Positions 14,565 through 23,402 of a stretch of 37,961 bases of DNA are shown here, one piece after another (position 1 is the stretch's first letter; each line of letters opens with the position of its first letter). The position numbers and the translations under genes are program-made. Below the pieces are notes generated by a model. The model did not search any database. It saw nothing but the letters and a program-made list of their open reading frames with translations, and was not told the DNA's origin. The DNA comes from a virus: the IMG/VR virus record IMGVR_UViG_3300050821_022438, positions 1-37,961 of that record; one strand, 5' to 3'.

Positions 14565-15125
14565 ATGCTCGACCCCGTAGCCAATTTAATAAAACTCCAA
14601 CTCAATCAGGGATACGACCAAAATGCCACCTCGATAGTGGTGACTTCCGGTGGTTCTTCACTCCCATCACCTTCCTTCAACGTCGTATGGTGGAACTCGA
14701 CCGATTATCCCGATCCGTCCAACGACCCCAATGTGGAGATTGTCCGCGTCACCGCAGTTTCGAGCAACACGCTCACCGTCACCCGCGCACAGGAAGGAAC
14801 TGCCGCCTCAACGAAAAACACCGCAGGCAAGACCTATCAGCTCATTCTTGGCATCACGGCGAAGATGATCACGGACATACAGAGCGCGATCAATGCCGTG
14901 GTTGTAGGCTATCGCCCGTCCGTTGCCAATTTCACGACCGTCTTGGGCGCGAATAGTTTCACCATCACGCCCCCTTCGGGAAGCGTCACCTCCATCCTCA
15001 TGTGTGCCGTCGGTACGCAGCAATTCGTGCCCGGCGGCGATGTCACGCTCTCCGGCAACGTCGCTTCATTTGCGGTGAACTATCCACAGGCTGGCGTCCC
15101 TGTAGTAATAATTTATACTTATTGA
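14565..15125 (+). CDS. Fibre-like structural protein
   Basis: 186 residues without a signal peptide. The first ~100 residues (TSIVVTSGGSSLP ... EIVRVTAVSSNTLTVTRAQEG) form a beta-rich domain widely found at the start of phage fibre and appendage proteins. The C-terminal ~70 residues (FTVLGANSFTITPPSG) are also beta-rich. Position after the portal suggests a head- or neck-associated fibre. A-rich leader, no Shine-Dalgarno site. Confidence 0.65.
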   Translation: MLDPVANLIKLQLNQGYDQNATSIVVTSGGSSLPSPSFNVVWWNSTDYPDPSNDPNVEIVRVTAVSSNTLTVTRAQEGTAASTKNTAGKTYQLILGITAKMITDIQSAINAVVVGYRPSVANFTTVLGANSFTITPPSGSVTSILMCAVGTQQFVPGGDVTLSGNVASFAVNYPQAGVPVVIIYTY

Positions 15126-15126
15126 A

Positions 15127-17436
15127 ATGGTTAAAAAGATACTTCTGGCAGCGGCGGCGGGAGCCATCATCATCGGCTTTATGGGTGTCATCGCAAACGC
15201 CGCTCCCTATCCACTTCAGGAATACGGCGGCGGCACAGGAACCAATGCGACTTCGACCGCCGGCCAGGTGTTGATCAGTACCGGCTCGTCCACCTACACC
15301 CCCGCCTATCTCGCCTGTAGCGGCGGTTGCACGGTCACGAGCGCCTCGGGAACAGTCACAATCACGGCCGCGAGTTCGAGCGCGCTCATCACCGTCACAA
15401 TCAACGGACAAACCGGCAGCGCGTTCAACGTATTCGGCGACAATGTCAATACCACCTCGACCACGAACGGTTCCACAACCGTCATAAAACTACTCAACTC
15501 GGGCGCAAGCGCGGCAACCTACACCTGCGCCACCGTAACGGTGAACGCGCAAGGTATCGTGACCTCCGCATCGAACGGCTCGTGCAGCGGCGGCGGAGGC
15601 ATCACGTCCATCAACGCCGCAACAAGCAGTGCGCAGACTCTCGTCGCAGGCGCGGGCCTCACGGCCACGACGACCGCGGGATCTTCCAACGCCACGACGA
15701 CCTATACCCTTAACATCGGCACCGGGTGCTCCGGAAACAACTTTGTCCAGACCATATCGGCCACGGGCACGATCACCTGCTCCGTCCCCTCGGGTGGCGC
15801 GAGCTCGACGAACGTCTACGGCGCGAACGGCGTGAACGTGGTGCAGGTAGGGGTGAATGCCACGGCGACCCTTGACACAACCTACGCAGCGATTTGGACT
15901 GCGCTTGAGACATTCAATAAAGGGCTCACCGCGAACGGAACAACGACGCTCGCTTCGACGACGAACGCGATTGCGGTGACCAACGGAAGCGGCACGGTCT
16001 ATGCCTATGCCGGATCGAACGTCTGCGGAGCGGGCAATGCCGCAACGGCAATTTCGGCGACGGGGACGATTACCTGCTCGCCCTTCGTGACGGCCGCCAT
16101 CACTTCCATAAACGGCAACACGACCGCCGCGCAGACTTTTACGGGCGGTGCCGGCATATCGGTCGCGAGCGCGAGCGGGAACACGACCACGACGAATACC
16201 GGCGTGACCTCCTTTACTGGAGCCGGATGCGCGACCGCAGCGAACTCAACGGGCACCGTCACTTTGACCGTGACCTGTATATCGGGCAATCAAAACATCA
16301 CGTTTAAGCTATCGGGCGACGCAACCGGCACGGCGAGCGGCGCGACTTCGATTACCGATACGGTGACGGTGGTCGGATTGAACGGCGTCTCTCTTCCCGC
16401 GAATACGACGGGGACGCTCGAATACGTGAGCGGTGCATGGGTGATCAAACTCGCGACGAGCTCGCTCGGGGTCTACGATGCGAGCGGAAACCTCTCGTCC
16501 TATATCGGCTCGCAATGCGGCGGGGGCCAATACATGACCGGCCTCTCGGCCACAGGAACGGTCGCGTGCGGAACGCCTGCCGGATCGGGGACGCTTTCAA
16601 CGACGACACCGTGGACAGTCGGGAATCTCACTCTCGCGAGCACCTCGAATGCCCTAGCGACTTACGGGGGATCTTCGTGCGGTTCTGGCATCGTGGCGGG
16701 CATATCCGCAAGCGGCACGGCTGCTTGTACGGCAACATCCACACTTCCACAAGGAACCGTGACAACGAGCACGGCGGGCGTTGCGAACGACTACGCGAAG
16801 TGGACTTCAGCTTCGGCGCTCGGCAACGCGAACACGTCCGATATAGGCACGTCAACGTATGTCAATGCCTCGACGACCGAACTCGGCGCGGCAACGACGA
16901 CCGGCCAGCAGCAATTCGAATCTCTCGCATCGACGACCAAGAGCTACGTGGAGTGCGGGCAGAGCGGATTTGCCTGCACCGTTCCCGGATCGCTCGCCTA
17001 TTCCCAGACTTCAACCGGTAACGGCGCGGGCGCGTCCACGACCATCGAGACCTACATCATCCCTTCATCGACTTTACTCACGATCGGGGACGAGTTCGAG
17101 GTGCGCGCGGGAGGCACGATCGCGAACACCGCCTCAACGAACAAAGTCATCCAGCTCAACGTCTCTTCGACCGTCATCTTCCAATCGCCCTCCTCGATAT
17201 TCCCGACGAGCTCAGCTTCCTCATGGTTCCTCGATGCTTATTGCATGGTGCAGTCCACCACCTCATCGCAAACCTGCGCGGGCTACATCGCCGCGGCTTC
17301 CGGCACCTATCCCTTCGACACATCGGTTTCCAGCCTGAACTACGCGACGGGAACAACTCTCACGCTCTACGGCAACGGCACAAACGCCTCGGACACCATC
17401 GCAAACTATTTCCGAGTTCTGTACAACCCATTCTAA
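15127..17436 (+). CDS. Large exported fibre-like protein with cysteine-bounded repeats
   Basis: 769 residues, dominated by Thr, Ser, Gly, Ala and Asn. Residues 1-26 (basic MVKK, hydrophobic AAAAGAIIIGFMGVIA, ANAA) form a clear Sec signal peptide with an AxA site. Four repeats of C-x(2)-G-x(5-7)-[IL]SA[TS]GT-x2-C lie at about C201-C218, C300-C317, C464-C481 and C518-C534, each suited to an internal disulphide. A phrase GDATGTASGATSIT and GTLEYVSGAWVIKL at ~397-441 is typical of phage fibre shafts, and residues ~635-769 form a C-terminal beta-rich head. ANGTTTLASTT (269-279) recalls Patescibacteria surface proteins. Either a virion fibre with a signal peptide or a protein placed on the host surface. 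Confidence 0.7.
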   Translation: MVKKILLAAAAGAIIIGFMGVIANAAPYPLQEYGGGTGTNATSTAGQVLISTGSSTYTPAYLACSGGCTVTSASGTVTITAASSSALITVTINGQTGSAFNVFGDNVNTTSTTNGSTTVIKLLNSGASAATYTCATVTVNAQGIVTSASNGSCSGGGGITSINAATSSAQTLVAGAGLTATTTAGSSNATTTYTLNIGTGCSGNNFVQTISATGTITCSVPSGGASSTNVYGANGVNVVQVGVNATATLDTTYAAIWTALETFNKGLTANGTTTLASTTNAIAVTNGSGTVYAYAGSNVCGAGNAATAISATGTITCSPFVTAAITSINGNTTAAQTFTGGAGISVASASGNTTTTNTGVTSFTGAGCATAANSTGTVTLTVTCISGNQNITFKLSGDATGTASGATSITDTVTVVGLNGVSLPANTTGTLEYVSGAWVIKLATSSLGVYDASGNLSSYIGSQCGGGQYMTGLSATGTVACGTPAGSGTLSTTTPWTVGNLTLASTSNALATYGGSSCGSGIVAGISASGTAACTATSTLPQGTVTTSTAGVANDYAKWTSASALGNANTSDIGTSTYVNASTTELGAATTTGQQQFESLASTTKSYVECGQSGFACTVPGSLAYSQTSTGNGAGASTTIETYIIPSSTLLTIGDEFEVRAGGTIANTASTNKVIQLNVSSTVIFQSPSSIFPTSSASSWFLDAYCMVQSTTSSQTCAGYIAAASGTYPFDTSVSSLNYATGTTLTLYGNGTNASDTIANYFRVLYNPF

Positions 17437-17456
17437 AGGTCAACAAAACAAATCTT

Positions 17457-17888
17457 ATGAATCCATTACAACCATTTCCAAAACCCGCGCAATCCGTAGA
17501 TTCCGTCCAATCGGTACAGAGTGTTCAAGCCCAGACAGTGCAGTACGCTTCCGTCGTCTCGCTTCTTGGCACGCAGGGAACGTATCCCGCAGGGACACTC
17601 TTCAACGACAACGGTGACGGCACGTGCAGCCCGGTGGCAGGTCAGGCGGACAAGTTCGGCGTTGATGTCAATTTCTTCGTAATTTACAACGCCGCGAGCC
17701 CCCTTCCGTTGCCTGGCGCGACATTCTACTCGCTGGACGGCCAGGGCAATGTCATCCAGGTGGCGAACGACGGCACGAGCGAGCCTAAGGCGCTCATCGC
17801 CGCCGGTCTCTTCTGGTTCGACCAGGCATCCGCCCAGGCAGCTCTTACGGCCCTCCTCGCCACACCGAAATCACAAGCATCCAGCTAA
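17457..17888 (+). CDS. Hypothetical structural protein
   Basis: 143 residues from ATG 17457; longer upstream starts would lie inside the previous gene. The N-terminus has a short SVxSVQ repeat (SVDSVQSVQSVQ). The rest is a beta-rich domain (GTYPAGTLFNDNGDGTCSPV, FFVIYNAASPLPLPG) ending in an Ala-rich helix (ASAQAALTALLATP). The leader carries GGTCAACA, a variant of the GGTCGAAA element. Its TAA overlaps the next ATG (TAATGA). Probably part of the appendage cluster. Confidence 0.6.
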   Translation: MNPLQPFPKPAQSVDSVQSVQSVQAQTVQYASVVSLLGTQGTYPAGTLFNDNGDGTCSPVAGQADKFGVDVNFFVIYNAASPLPLPGATFYSLDGQGNVIQVANDGTSEPKALIAAGLFWFDQASAQAALTALLATPKSQASS

Positions 17889-18736
17889 TGAAAAAATACG
17901 GTCATCTCGATAAAATTATCTTGGGAATCGTAGTGGGTTTTTGGGGTTTATTCGTCGCATATCCGCCTATACAAGCCCATGCCGCTATTGTGCTTGTAAG
18001 TACGACGACCATCGCCGAGCAGTCAGGTTCCCAAACGACCGTCAGCTCCAGTTTGTCGAACATCTCCATAAACAATCTTGTGGTCTGCGGATTCCGTGCG
18101 GGATCAAGCGGCAATTTTCCGACGAAAGCAGCTGACACAGGAAGCAGCACATGGGCGGTCGTGGCGACCGATACGACGACAGGGAGCAACGCAATCGCGG
18201 AGTGGTACGCGGTAGTATCCTCGACGACGACCCCTATCGTCATAACGGCAACGTGGAGCGGTGCGGTATCGAACCGCGACATAGAATGCGCCCAGTATTC
18301 AGGAACGGCCACGACGAACGTCTTGGATGTGCACAGCGGAAATACGAGCGGAGGGAGCACGGGAACGCAAGCGACCTCAACCGCCGTAACGACGACGGGT
18401 TCCGATGTTCTTGTGGTCGTAGGTTCCTTCAACGCGGCGAAAGTGGCGACGGCTAATCCGAACTATACGATGGAGGATACGCTCTCGACCGCAGATTCTT
18501 GGTTGCAAGACAGGATTTCCAACAGTATTTTAACGAGCGAGGTAGCTTCTTCGAGTTGGTCGGGAGGTACGAACACCTGGAATGAATTGATGGGAGCGTT
18601 TAAAGCGGCCTCAAGCAACGTGAGCGCCTCGAACGCCACGTCGCAGACGATGACTTCGCTCGGGGCAGGCATAATCCAGGTCGCCGCAAATTCCACCCTG
18701 CAAGTCGCGCAGGGATCGAATCTCTTCGTTCTCTAA
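17888..18736 (+). CDS. Exported Ser/Thr-rich protein
   Basis: 282 residues. A signal peptide spans residues ~1-33 (KIILGIVVGFWGLFVA, then IQAHAA). The mature part is beta-rich (NLVVCGFRAGSSGNF, ITATWSGAVSNRDIECAQYSG, SDVLVVVGSFN) and looks like a secreted carbohydrate-binding or lectin-like fold found in surface proteins. The ~45 C-terminal residues (SSNVSASNATSQ ... LQVAQGSNLFVL) are low-complexity. Overlaps the previous gene by one base pair set, so co-translated with the fibre cluster. Confidence 0.65.
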   Translation: MKKYGHLDKIILGIVVGFWGLFVAYPPIQAHAAIVLVSTTTIAEQSGSQTTVSSSLSNISINNLVVCGFRAGSSGNFPTKAADTGSSTWAVVATDTTTGSNAIAEWYAVVSSTTTPIVITATWSGAVSNRDIECAQYSGTATTNVLDVHSGNTSGGSTGTQATSTAVTTTGSDVLVVVGSFNAAKVATANPNYTMEDTLSTADSWLQDRISNSILTSEVASSSWSGGTNTWNELMGAFKAASSNVSASNATSQTMTSLGAGIIQVAANSTLQVAQGSNLFVL

Positions 18737-18737
18737 A

Positions 18738-18908
18738 ATGTACGGTTTCTCCGGATACGCGACTAATCCTTACGCGACAAAACGCTACACGAGCGCGGGC
18801 GCTCCTCCCGGCCCGATCGTCCAGCTCGCGATGACCTTCTGGCAAAACACCTACGGCATCGCGAATATGTGGTGGCTTCGATTCAAAAATACAACGCTTG
18901 AACTATGA
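18738..18908 (+). CDS. 56-residue small protein in the fibre cluster
   Basis: ATG at 18738 directly after the previous TAA; product begins MYGFSGYATNPYATKRYTS and ends FKNTTLEL. It is aromatic-rich with a middle helix (IVQLAMTFWQNTYGIANMWW). The TGA overlaps the ATG of the next gene (ATGA), which supports it as a real coupled gene. Unknown function; small proteins of this type often accompany appendage genes. Confidence 0.6.
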   Translation: MYGFSGYATNPYATKRYTSAGAPPGPIVQLAMTFWQNTYGIANMWWLRFKNTTLEL

Positions 18909-19243
18909 TCCCCTCCCCTATAAAAGTCGTGCAGAACGACTACGGCTATCAAATCCCTTTCACGCTTGAAGACGGCAACGGCAATCCCGTTTCGCTGAGC
19001 GGGGCAACGCTCGTCCTCAAGGTGCAATCCGCGCAAGACCCTTCAGACACTCTCGTTTTTCAGAACGGCATGACGATTGACAACGCCTCCGCGGGAACGT
19101 GCCACTATACGGTTGGTTCGAGCGATTTCCCCACGCCGGGCACGCTTCTCGTATCGATCGTCGCCACATACTCGACCGAGGTCCTGAGTTGGTCGGGGGC
19201 CCAGATCATTGTCATTCCCGCGCTGCCCCAATCCATGAACTAG
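18905..19243 (+). CDS. BppU-N-like Ig-fold appendage protein
   Basis: 112 residues with the pattern of the baseplate upper protein (BppU) N-terminal domain: IKVVQNDYGYQIPFTLEDGNG, PVSLSGATLVLKVQ, TIDNASAGTCHYTV and a final strand. In lactococcal phages this domain links receptor-binding proteins to the baseplate. Here it is a free-standing Ig-like protein in a cluster of fibre proteins, so it may anchor one of them to the virion. ATGA overlap with the previous gene. Confidence 0.65.
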   Translation: MIPSPIKVVQNDYGYQIPFTLEDGNGNPVSLSGATLVLKVQSAQDPSDTLVFQNGMTIDNASAGTCHYTVGSSDFPTPGTLLVSIVATYSTEVLSWSGAQIIVIPALPQSMN

Positions 19244-19244
19244 G

Positions 19245-19280
19245 TTATCCACAAGATCTCAAAAATCCGTTTGCTACAGT
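19245..19280 (+). promoter_or_regulatory. Late-type promoter motif, copy A (before 19287)
   Basis: TTATCCACA (19245-19253), 18 nt, then TGC-TACAGT (TGC 19272-19274, -10 at 19275-19280). An A5 tract lies in the spacer. The start codon begins 7 nt after the -10, so transcription may begin at or next to the ATG (leaderless). Copies B and C share the CACA-N18-TGCTANAGT spacing exactly. Confidence 0.6.
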
Positions 19281-19286
19281 TAAAGC

Positions 19287-19847
19287 ATGAATAAAAATTA
19301 TCTCATTGTGGCGGGTGCGGTCGTCGTAGCGTTGGTCGCAGCGGTCGTCGTATTCCATTCCTCGCCGCAACTTGCGGGGGATTTTGCGGGCGGCATCCAG
19401 CCGGGCCCGCTCTTCACGTGCAATGTCAGCACGAATAGCTGCACGCCGAACCTTTCGAATCTCTACGTGAACGGCGCGACGAGCGTAGGCGGAACCATCC
19501 CGAACAACCAGATAACGGTGCTCTACACTGCAACGACATCCTATCCGGCAGTCGCCCTTACCCTTGGGAGCATTTCCGCGACCACATCGACGACCAGCAC
19601 GAACATCGGCATTCCCGTAGCGGGATTCAGCGTCGGCGACCCTTGCAGCGCCATCTCATACAACGGCGCTTCCTCTTCAGCACTCATCAGCTACGATGGC
19701 AACATCACCGCGGCCGGCACGAACAACGCCACCGCGACGATACTCTTCATGAACGTCGGTACGTCGACCACAACGTTCACCGTCACGAGCACGGCGACCG
19801 GAGTAAGCAGCACGCTCAAAGCCACTTGCATCCACACGGGCGTATAA
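19287..19847 (+). CDS. Membrane-anchored exported protein, paralogue 1
   Basis: 186 residues. A single hydrophobic anchor covers residues ~5-23 (LIVAGAVVVALVAAVVVF), followed by the motif PQLAGDFAGGI shared with the 19865 gene. The exported part is Thr/Ser-rich and beta-like, with four or more cysteines (FTCNVSTNSC, GDPCSAIS, KATCIHTG). It is the first gene after late-type promoter copy A and has no Shine-Dalgarno site. Topology suggests an N-in, C-out envelope protein or a virion protein with a hydrophobic N-terminus. Confidence 0.65.
   Translation: MNKNYLIVAGAVVVALVAAVVVFHSSPQLAGDFAGGIQPGPLFTCNVSTNSCTPNLSNLYVNGATSVGGTIPNNQITVLYTATTSYPAVALTLGSISATTSTTSTNIGIPVAGFSVGDPCSAISYNGASSSALISYDGNITAAGTNNATATILFMNVGTSTTTFTVTSTATGVSSTLKATCIHTGV
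19377..19396 (+). repeat. 20-bp exact direct repeat, copy 1
   Basis: GGGGATTTTGCGGGCGGCAT, encoding the GDFAGGI region; the second copy is at 19955-19974 in the next gene. It marks the two genes as tandem duplicates. Confidence 0.85.
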
Positions 19848-19864
19848 AACGAAATACCTGAGCC

Positions 19865-20467
19865 ATGAACAAACTCGACACACTCCTTGCTGCAGCGGTC
19901 GGTGCGATCGTCGTGGCCGCCGTTCTCTTGGTCGTACTTCATCCGCAACTCGGCGGGGATTTTGCGGGCGGCATTGCACCGAATAATCTCTGGACCGCAA
20001 ACACGCTCTCCGCAAGCGTCTCTCCGGTCTCCGGAACGCCGAACATAATCACTTCCGGCAACGGCATTTTCAACGATGTTATCCAGGCGGACGCGGGATT
20101 CTCGCAGGTCGTGAATGCCTCGACCACCCTTACGCCGGGACAATTTTGCGGTACGACTTCGGTACACATCACGAACACGACCGCGGCGATCACGCTAACG
20201 CTCCCCGCCGCGACGACCACGTATGTCGCGTGTGGCTCGCCCGCACCCGGCGCTTACTCACAAGAGCTCCTCGTGAATGACTCCACGAACACCGTCACCG
20301 TCGCCGCGGGCACGGGCATGACGCTCATGAACCAGACGCAAGGCCCCGGCACCACAACCATTGCTGGCGTGATCAACACGATCCCTGCAACCTCAACCGA
20401 GCTCGTCACAGGGATCTGGGCCAGTTCGAGCAGCTTCTATGTCATGAACGGTGACATCTTCCACTAA
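19865..20467 (+). CDS. Membrane-anchored exported protein, paralogue 2
   Basis: 200 residues. Same plan as the preceding gene: anchor at ~8-26 (LLAAAVGAIVVAAVLLVVL), then PQLGGDFAGGI, followed by an unrelated-looking beta-rich exterior (ITSGNGIFNDVIQADAGF ... ITLTLPAATTTYVAC). The exterior reads like a phage fibre tip domain (NTVTVAAGTGMTLMNQ, TSTELVTGIWASSSSFYVM). Conserved anchor with divergent exteriors suggests the anchor is the shared function and the outside domain has been swapped. Confidence 0.65.
   Translation: MNKLDTLLAAAVGAIVVAAVLLVVLHPQLGGDFAGGIAPNNLWTANTLSASVSPVSGTPNIITSGNGIFNDVIQADAGFSQVVNASTTLTPGQFCGTTSVHITNTTAAITLTLPAATTTYVACGSPAPGAYSQELLVNDSTNTVTVAAGTGMTLMNQTQGPGTTTIAGVINTIPATSTELVTGIWASSSSFYVMNGDIFH
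19955..19974 (+). repeat. 20-bp exact direct repeat, copy 2
   Basis: Second copy of the repeat at 19377-19396, in the equivalent position just after the anchor-coding region. Confidence 0.85.
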
Positions 20468-20500
20468 TCTTGGTCGCCGCTTTTTACAAGCACAAGGATT

Positions 20501-20653
20501 ATGGAAACACTCTATAAAACTGAACTCGGTACGTGGGAGGTATCTCGTTGGGAGAACGGCCAAATTTCCTTTACCGCTGAAGATGGCCACACGTACACGA
20601 AATTCAGCGACGGTTCCATAGCTCATATGTTCTGCCACTGCTTCCACCAATAA
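20501..20653 (+). CDS. 50-residue small protein
   Basis: ATG 20501 to TAA 20653, product METLYKTELGTWEVSRWENG ... MFCHCFHQ. Short beta pattern and a terminal FCHCFH that could bind metal. AAGGA lies just before the start. It fills the space between the anchored paralogue and the protease gene. Unknown function. Confidence 0.5.
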   Translation: METLYKTELGTWEVSRWENGQISFTAEDGHTYTKFSDGSIAHMFCHCFHQ

Positions 20654-20660
20654 CCTCCCC

Positions 20661-22097
20661 ATGATCGACACCCTCAAAAAATTCTCTGCCGATCTCCTCG
20701 CCGATTTCAAAACATCCCAGGAAAAGCAGAAGACCGACGCCATACTTTCGAAAATAAAAGCCGCTGATACCGGGACATTTTCAGTCGTCATTTCAACCTC
20801 CGACGAAGACCGCCAGGGCGACTCGCTCGACCAGTCCAAATGGAAACTCGACAACTACGAGGCCAATCCCGTCGTGTTGTGGGCCCACGATTATTACGCT
20901 CCGCCGATTGGCGTCTGCACTGGCATCTCGGTCAAAGACGGCAAGCTCGTCGCCGAGGGCAAATTTGCATCAGAAGACCTCAATCCCTTCGCTGCGCAGA
21001 TCGCCGCGATGTATGAAGCAGGTTTCATCAAAGCCACCTCCGTAGGCTACGTCCAGCACGAAGACGGCCAGCTCGAACTTTTGGAATTCAGTTTCTGCCC
21101 CGTCCCCGCCAACCCGTACGCCCTTTCCTTGCGCGAGATGAAAAAGCTCCGCCTCGATATGCCCCAGCTTGTGATGAAAGGGCTTCGGTTCGAGACCAAA
21201 GCGGAACAGGCGGGCGACCGCTGCGAGCAGGACGACGGCACGTTGGGAATCCTGGCCGAAGATCCGCAGAATCCCGGCCAGCTCGTCTGTGTCCCCGCCA
21301 AATCCGACAAATCGAATGAGAATGACGGCGATATGAACAACGAACTCATGAAAAGCTTAAAAGCAGAACACTCCCGCCACGGCGAGGCGGTGATGAAAGC
21401 GATTGACGAATTCAAAGGCATTGACGAATTCAAGTCCGCGCTCGGAAGCGAGAACGACTCCCATCTCGAAAAGTGCATGAAAGCCATTGACGACTCGTAC
21501 GAAACGATGGGGCGCACGCCGAACAAAACCATCGACGAATTCAAAGCGGCGTTTCACGCCGAGCATGAAAAGCATGTTAAGTGCTTCGGGAAGGCCATCC
21601 AGGAATTCAAGACCATTGACGAATTTGAAAAAACCGCGTCCGAAGAACTGCCGCGCCATGAAAAAGCCCATATGGACTTGTGTGAAAAAGAAATGCGCGA
21701 AGGCGAGGACGAAGAAGAGAAGACCATCAAAGAGATTGTCGCCAAAGTGGGACGACAGATTTCCTCGAAGAACAAGGAAAAGATTCTGGCCGCCGTTAAG
21801 TCTCTCGAAGACGGCCATGCGGAGCACGGAAAAGCAATTCAAAATGTAATCGCGGCCCTGAAGGAACTTGTTTCCCAGGGTGACGAGGGGGAGGAAAAAC
21901 CGAAAACGGTTTCCCCGAACACAAGGTCGAGGCCTGCAGGAGCGGCAATCAACAAGGACGCGAAGGAAGGACAAATGTCCGACTTCGAAGTGTTCATGTT
22001 CACCCGTAGTCTCCTGAAGGAGGTCGCATCTGTGACATCCGACAGCCTCGCCCGGCTCAAAACTGAGTTTCGCGTGAAGTTTCCGGACCGCAGATAG
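20661..22097 (+). CDS. Prohead protease fused to scaffold-like domain
   Basis: 478 residues. Residues ~35-160 match the HK97-type prohead serine protease: NPVVLWAHDYYAPPIG with H76, KATSVGYV with S127, and ELLEFSFCPVPANPYA. Residues ~225-400 are charged helix with a recurring HxxxxxKAIDEFK-type unit (four or so copies of IDEFK), typical of an internal scaffold. The C-terminus (SDFEVFMFTRSLLKEV...) may contact the capsid protein. The scaffold part guides capsid assembly and is removed by the protease during maturation. It lies directly upstream of the capsid gene. Confidence 0.9.
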   Translation: MIDTLKKFSADLLADFKTSQEKQKTDAILSKIKAADTGTFSVVISTSDEDRQGDSLDQSKWKLDNYEANPVVLWAHDYYAPPIGVCTGISVKDGKLVAEGKFASEDLNPFAAQIAAMYEAGFIKATSVGYVQHEDGQLELLEFSFCPVPANPYALSLREMKKLRLDMPQLVMKGLRFETKAEQAGDRCEQDDGTLGILAEDPQNPGQLVCVPAKSDKSNENDGDMNNELMKSLKAEHSRHGEAVMKAIDEFKGIDEFKSALGSENDSHLEKCMKAIDDSYETMGRTPNKTIDEFKAAFHAEHEKHVKCFGKAIQEFKTIDEFEKTASEELPRHEKAHMDLCEKEMREGEDEEEKTIKEIVAKVGRQISSKNKEKILAAVKSLEDGHAEHGKAIQNVIAALKELVSQGDEGEEKPKTVSPNTRSRPAGAAINKDAKEGQMSDFEVFMFTRSLLKEVASVTSDSLARLKTEFRVKFPDRR

Positions 22098-22119
22098 ACC
22101 ACCACTCAAATCCAAATAA

Positions 22120-23385
22120 ATGGATCAAAAAACTATCGACACGATAGTTAAATCAGTTAGCGACTCGAACATAAAGACGCTCAACGACTTCATGGAGAAA
22201 GACCTTCTCCCGAAGGTTGACGAGCACTCGGCGAAGACCGCAAAGCAGATCGTCGACCGGATGTTGGCGGAACGGTACGTCCGTGGCCGCGACATCACGG
22301 GCCTCGACGACGAAGCCAAGAAGTCTTTCGCCAAGCAGGTGCAGGCCGTCTTCCGCGGCAACCGCGCAGGCGCGTTGCTCGTGAAAGAATTCGATGGCCT
22401 CAGCACAAAGGCCAACGAAGCGCTCATCGAAGAGCAGGACAACCGTGGCGGATACTTGGTTGAACCCGAGGTCGCCTCGGCCATCCTCCGCATCGCGGCT
22501 TCCGTCGGGACGATCATGCGGCAGTGCCAGCAATGGCCCATGCGCACCGATGAACTCGGCATCCCGAACTACACGGGCTCGTTCCTTACGGGCTCCTATG
22601 TCGGCGTCGACCTTCCCGGCACCGTGACCGGTTTGACCTTTGGTCAGGCCGTCCTCATCGCGCGCAAGTGGCAGCTCGCCTTCACCGTTGGCAACGACCT
22701 TTTGGCCGATGCCTCGGTTCAGTTGGCGGATTGGCTCTTGGCGATGGCCGGTGAAGCATTGGCGAACATGATCGACCAGCAAGGATTCATCGGCGGGACG
22801 GTAACCACCGCTCCGGGTCCTTTCGTCGGCATCATGAATCTGACGGGCGTGAACACGTACATCCTCGGCAATTCGAGCACCTCGGGTTCCACCACGTACG
22901 CAAAGTTCAACCCCGTGACGGACACCGCGAACATTGTCGCCACACTCGAAGAATCGATCTTGGACGGCGCTGCATTCTATATGCACCGCACCGTCTGGGC
23001 TTCGGTTCGCTCAGCGTTGGCGTCAACGTCCGGTTTGCCGTTCCTGTTCCTTTCCGGAGCAGATAGCGAGCTCGCACACGATGCGCTCGGCGGCCCCATC
23101 AAGCCGGCCGGTTCCATGGGCGGCTTCCCGGTTTTCACAAACCGGTGGCTCCCTGCGACGACCGCTTCATCGCAGACGAACACCCCGTTCGCCATCTTCG
23201 GGAACATGAAAGCAGCCGCCTTTGGCGACAAGGGCGACATGCGGGTTGCGCAGTTCGATTCCGGCAGCTTCGGCGGCAAAGAGATCGCTCTCGCCGACCA
23301 GCACGGCATCGTCTACCGCCACCGCCACGCCTTCGTGGTCGTGCTTCCGAAAGCGTTCACCGTCGTGTACACCTCGTCTTCCTAG
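22120..23385 (+). CDS. Major capsid protein, HK97 fold
   Basis: 421 residues. An N-terminal helical delta-like segment (~1-105) ends near NEALIEEQDNRGGYLVEPEV, the typical junction. The HK97 core follows: SAILRIAASVGTIMRQCQQW, GIPNYTG, LIARKWQLAFTVGNDLLADA, GEALANMIDQQGFIGG, and the C-terminal VAQFDSGSFGGKEIALADQHGIVYRHRHAFVVV. It is the shell subunit, cleaved at the delta domain by the protease upstream. A 12-bp hairpin follows the gene, possibly stabilising this abundant message. Confidence 0.93.
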   Translation: MDQKTIDTIVKSVSDSNIKTLNDFMEKDLLPKVDEHSAKTAKQIVDRMLAERYVRGRDITGLDDEAKKSFAKQVQAVFRGNRAGALLVKEFDGLSTKANEALIEEQDNRGGYLVEPEVASAILRIAASVGTIMRQCQQWPMRTDELGIPNYTGSFLTGSYVGVDLPGTVTGLTFGQAVLIARKWQLAFTVGNDLLADASVQLADWLLAMAGEALANMIDQQGFIGGTVTTAPGPFVGIMNLTGVNTYILGNSSTSGSTTYAKFNPVTDTANIVATLEESILDGAAFYMHRTVWASVRSALASTSGLPFLFLSGADSELAHDALGGPIKPAGSMGGFPVFTNRWLPATTASSQTNTPFAIFGNMKAAAFGDKGDMRVAQFDSGSFGGKEIALADQHGIVYRHRHAFVVVLPKAFTVVYTSSS

Positions 23386-23402
23386 TCTTTTTCAATCGTA
23401 CG

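Noticed and set aside
19245-19253. Perfect DnaA-box match TTATCCACA as part of a replication origin
   Set aside because: Only one perfect copy is present, and its place and spacing fit the late promoter motif shared with 26077 and 31479; no box cluster or AT-rich unwinding region is seen.
21357-22115. Long minus-strand frame opposite the protease-scaffold gene
   Set aside because: Phe/Val/Arg-rich shadow of the repetitive charged scaffold codons; no ribosome site or domain.
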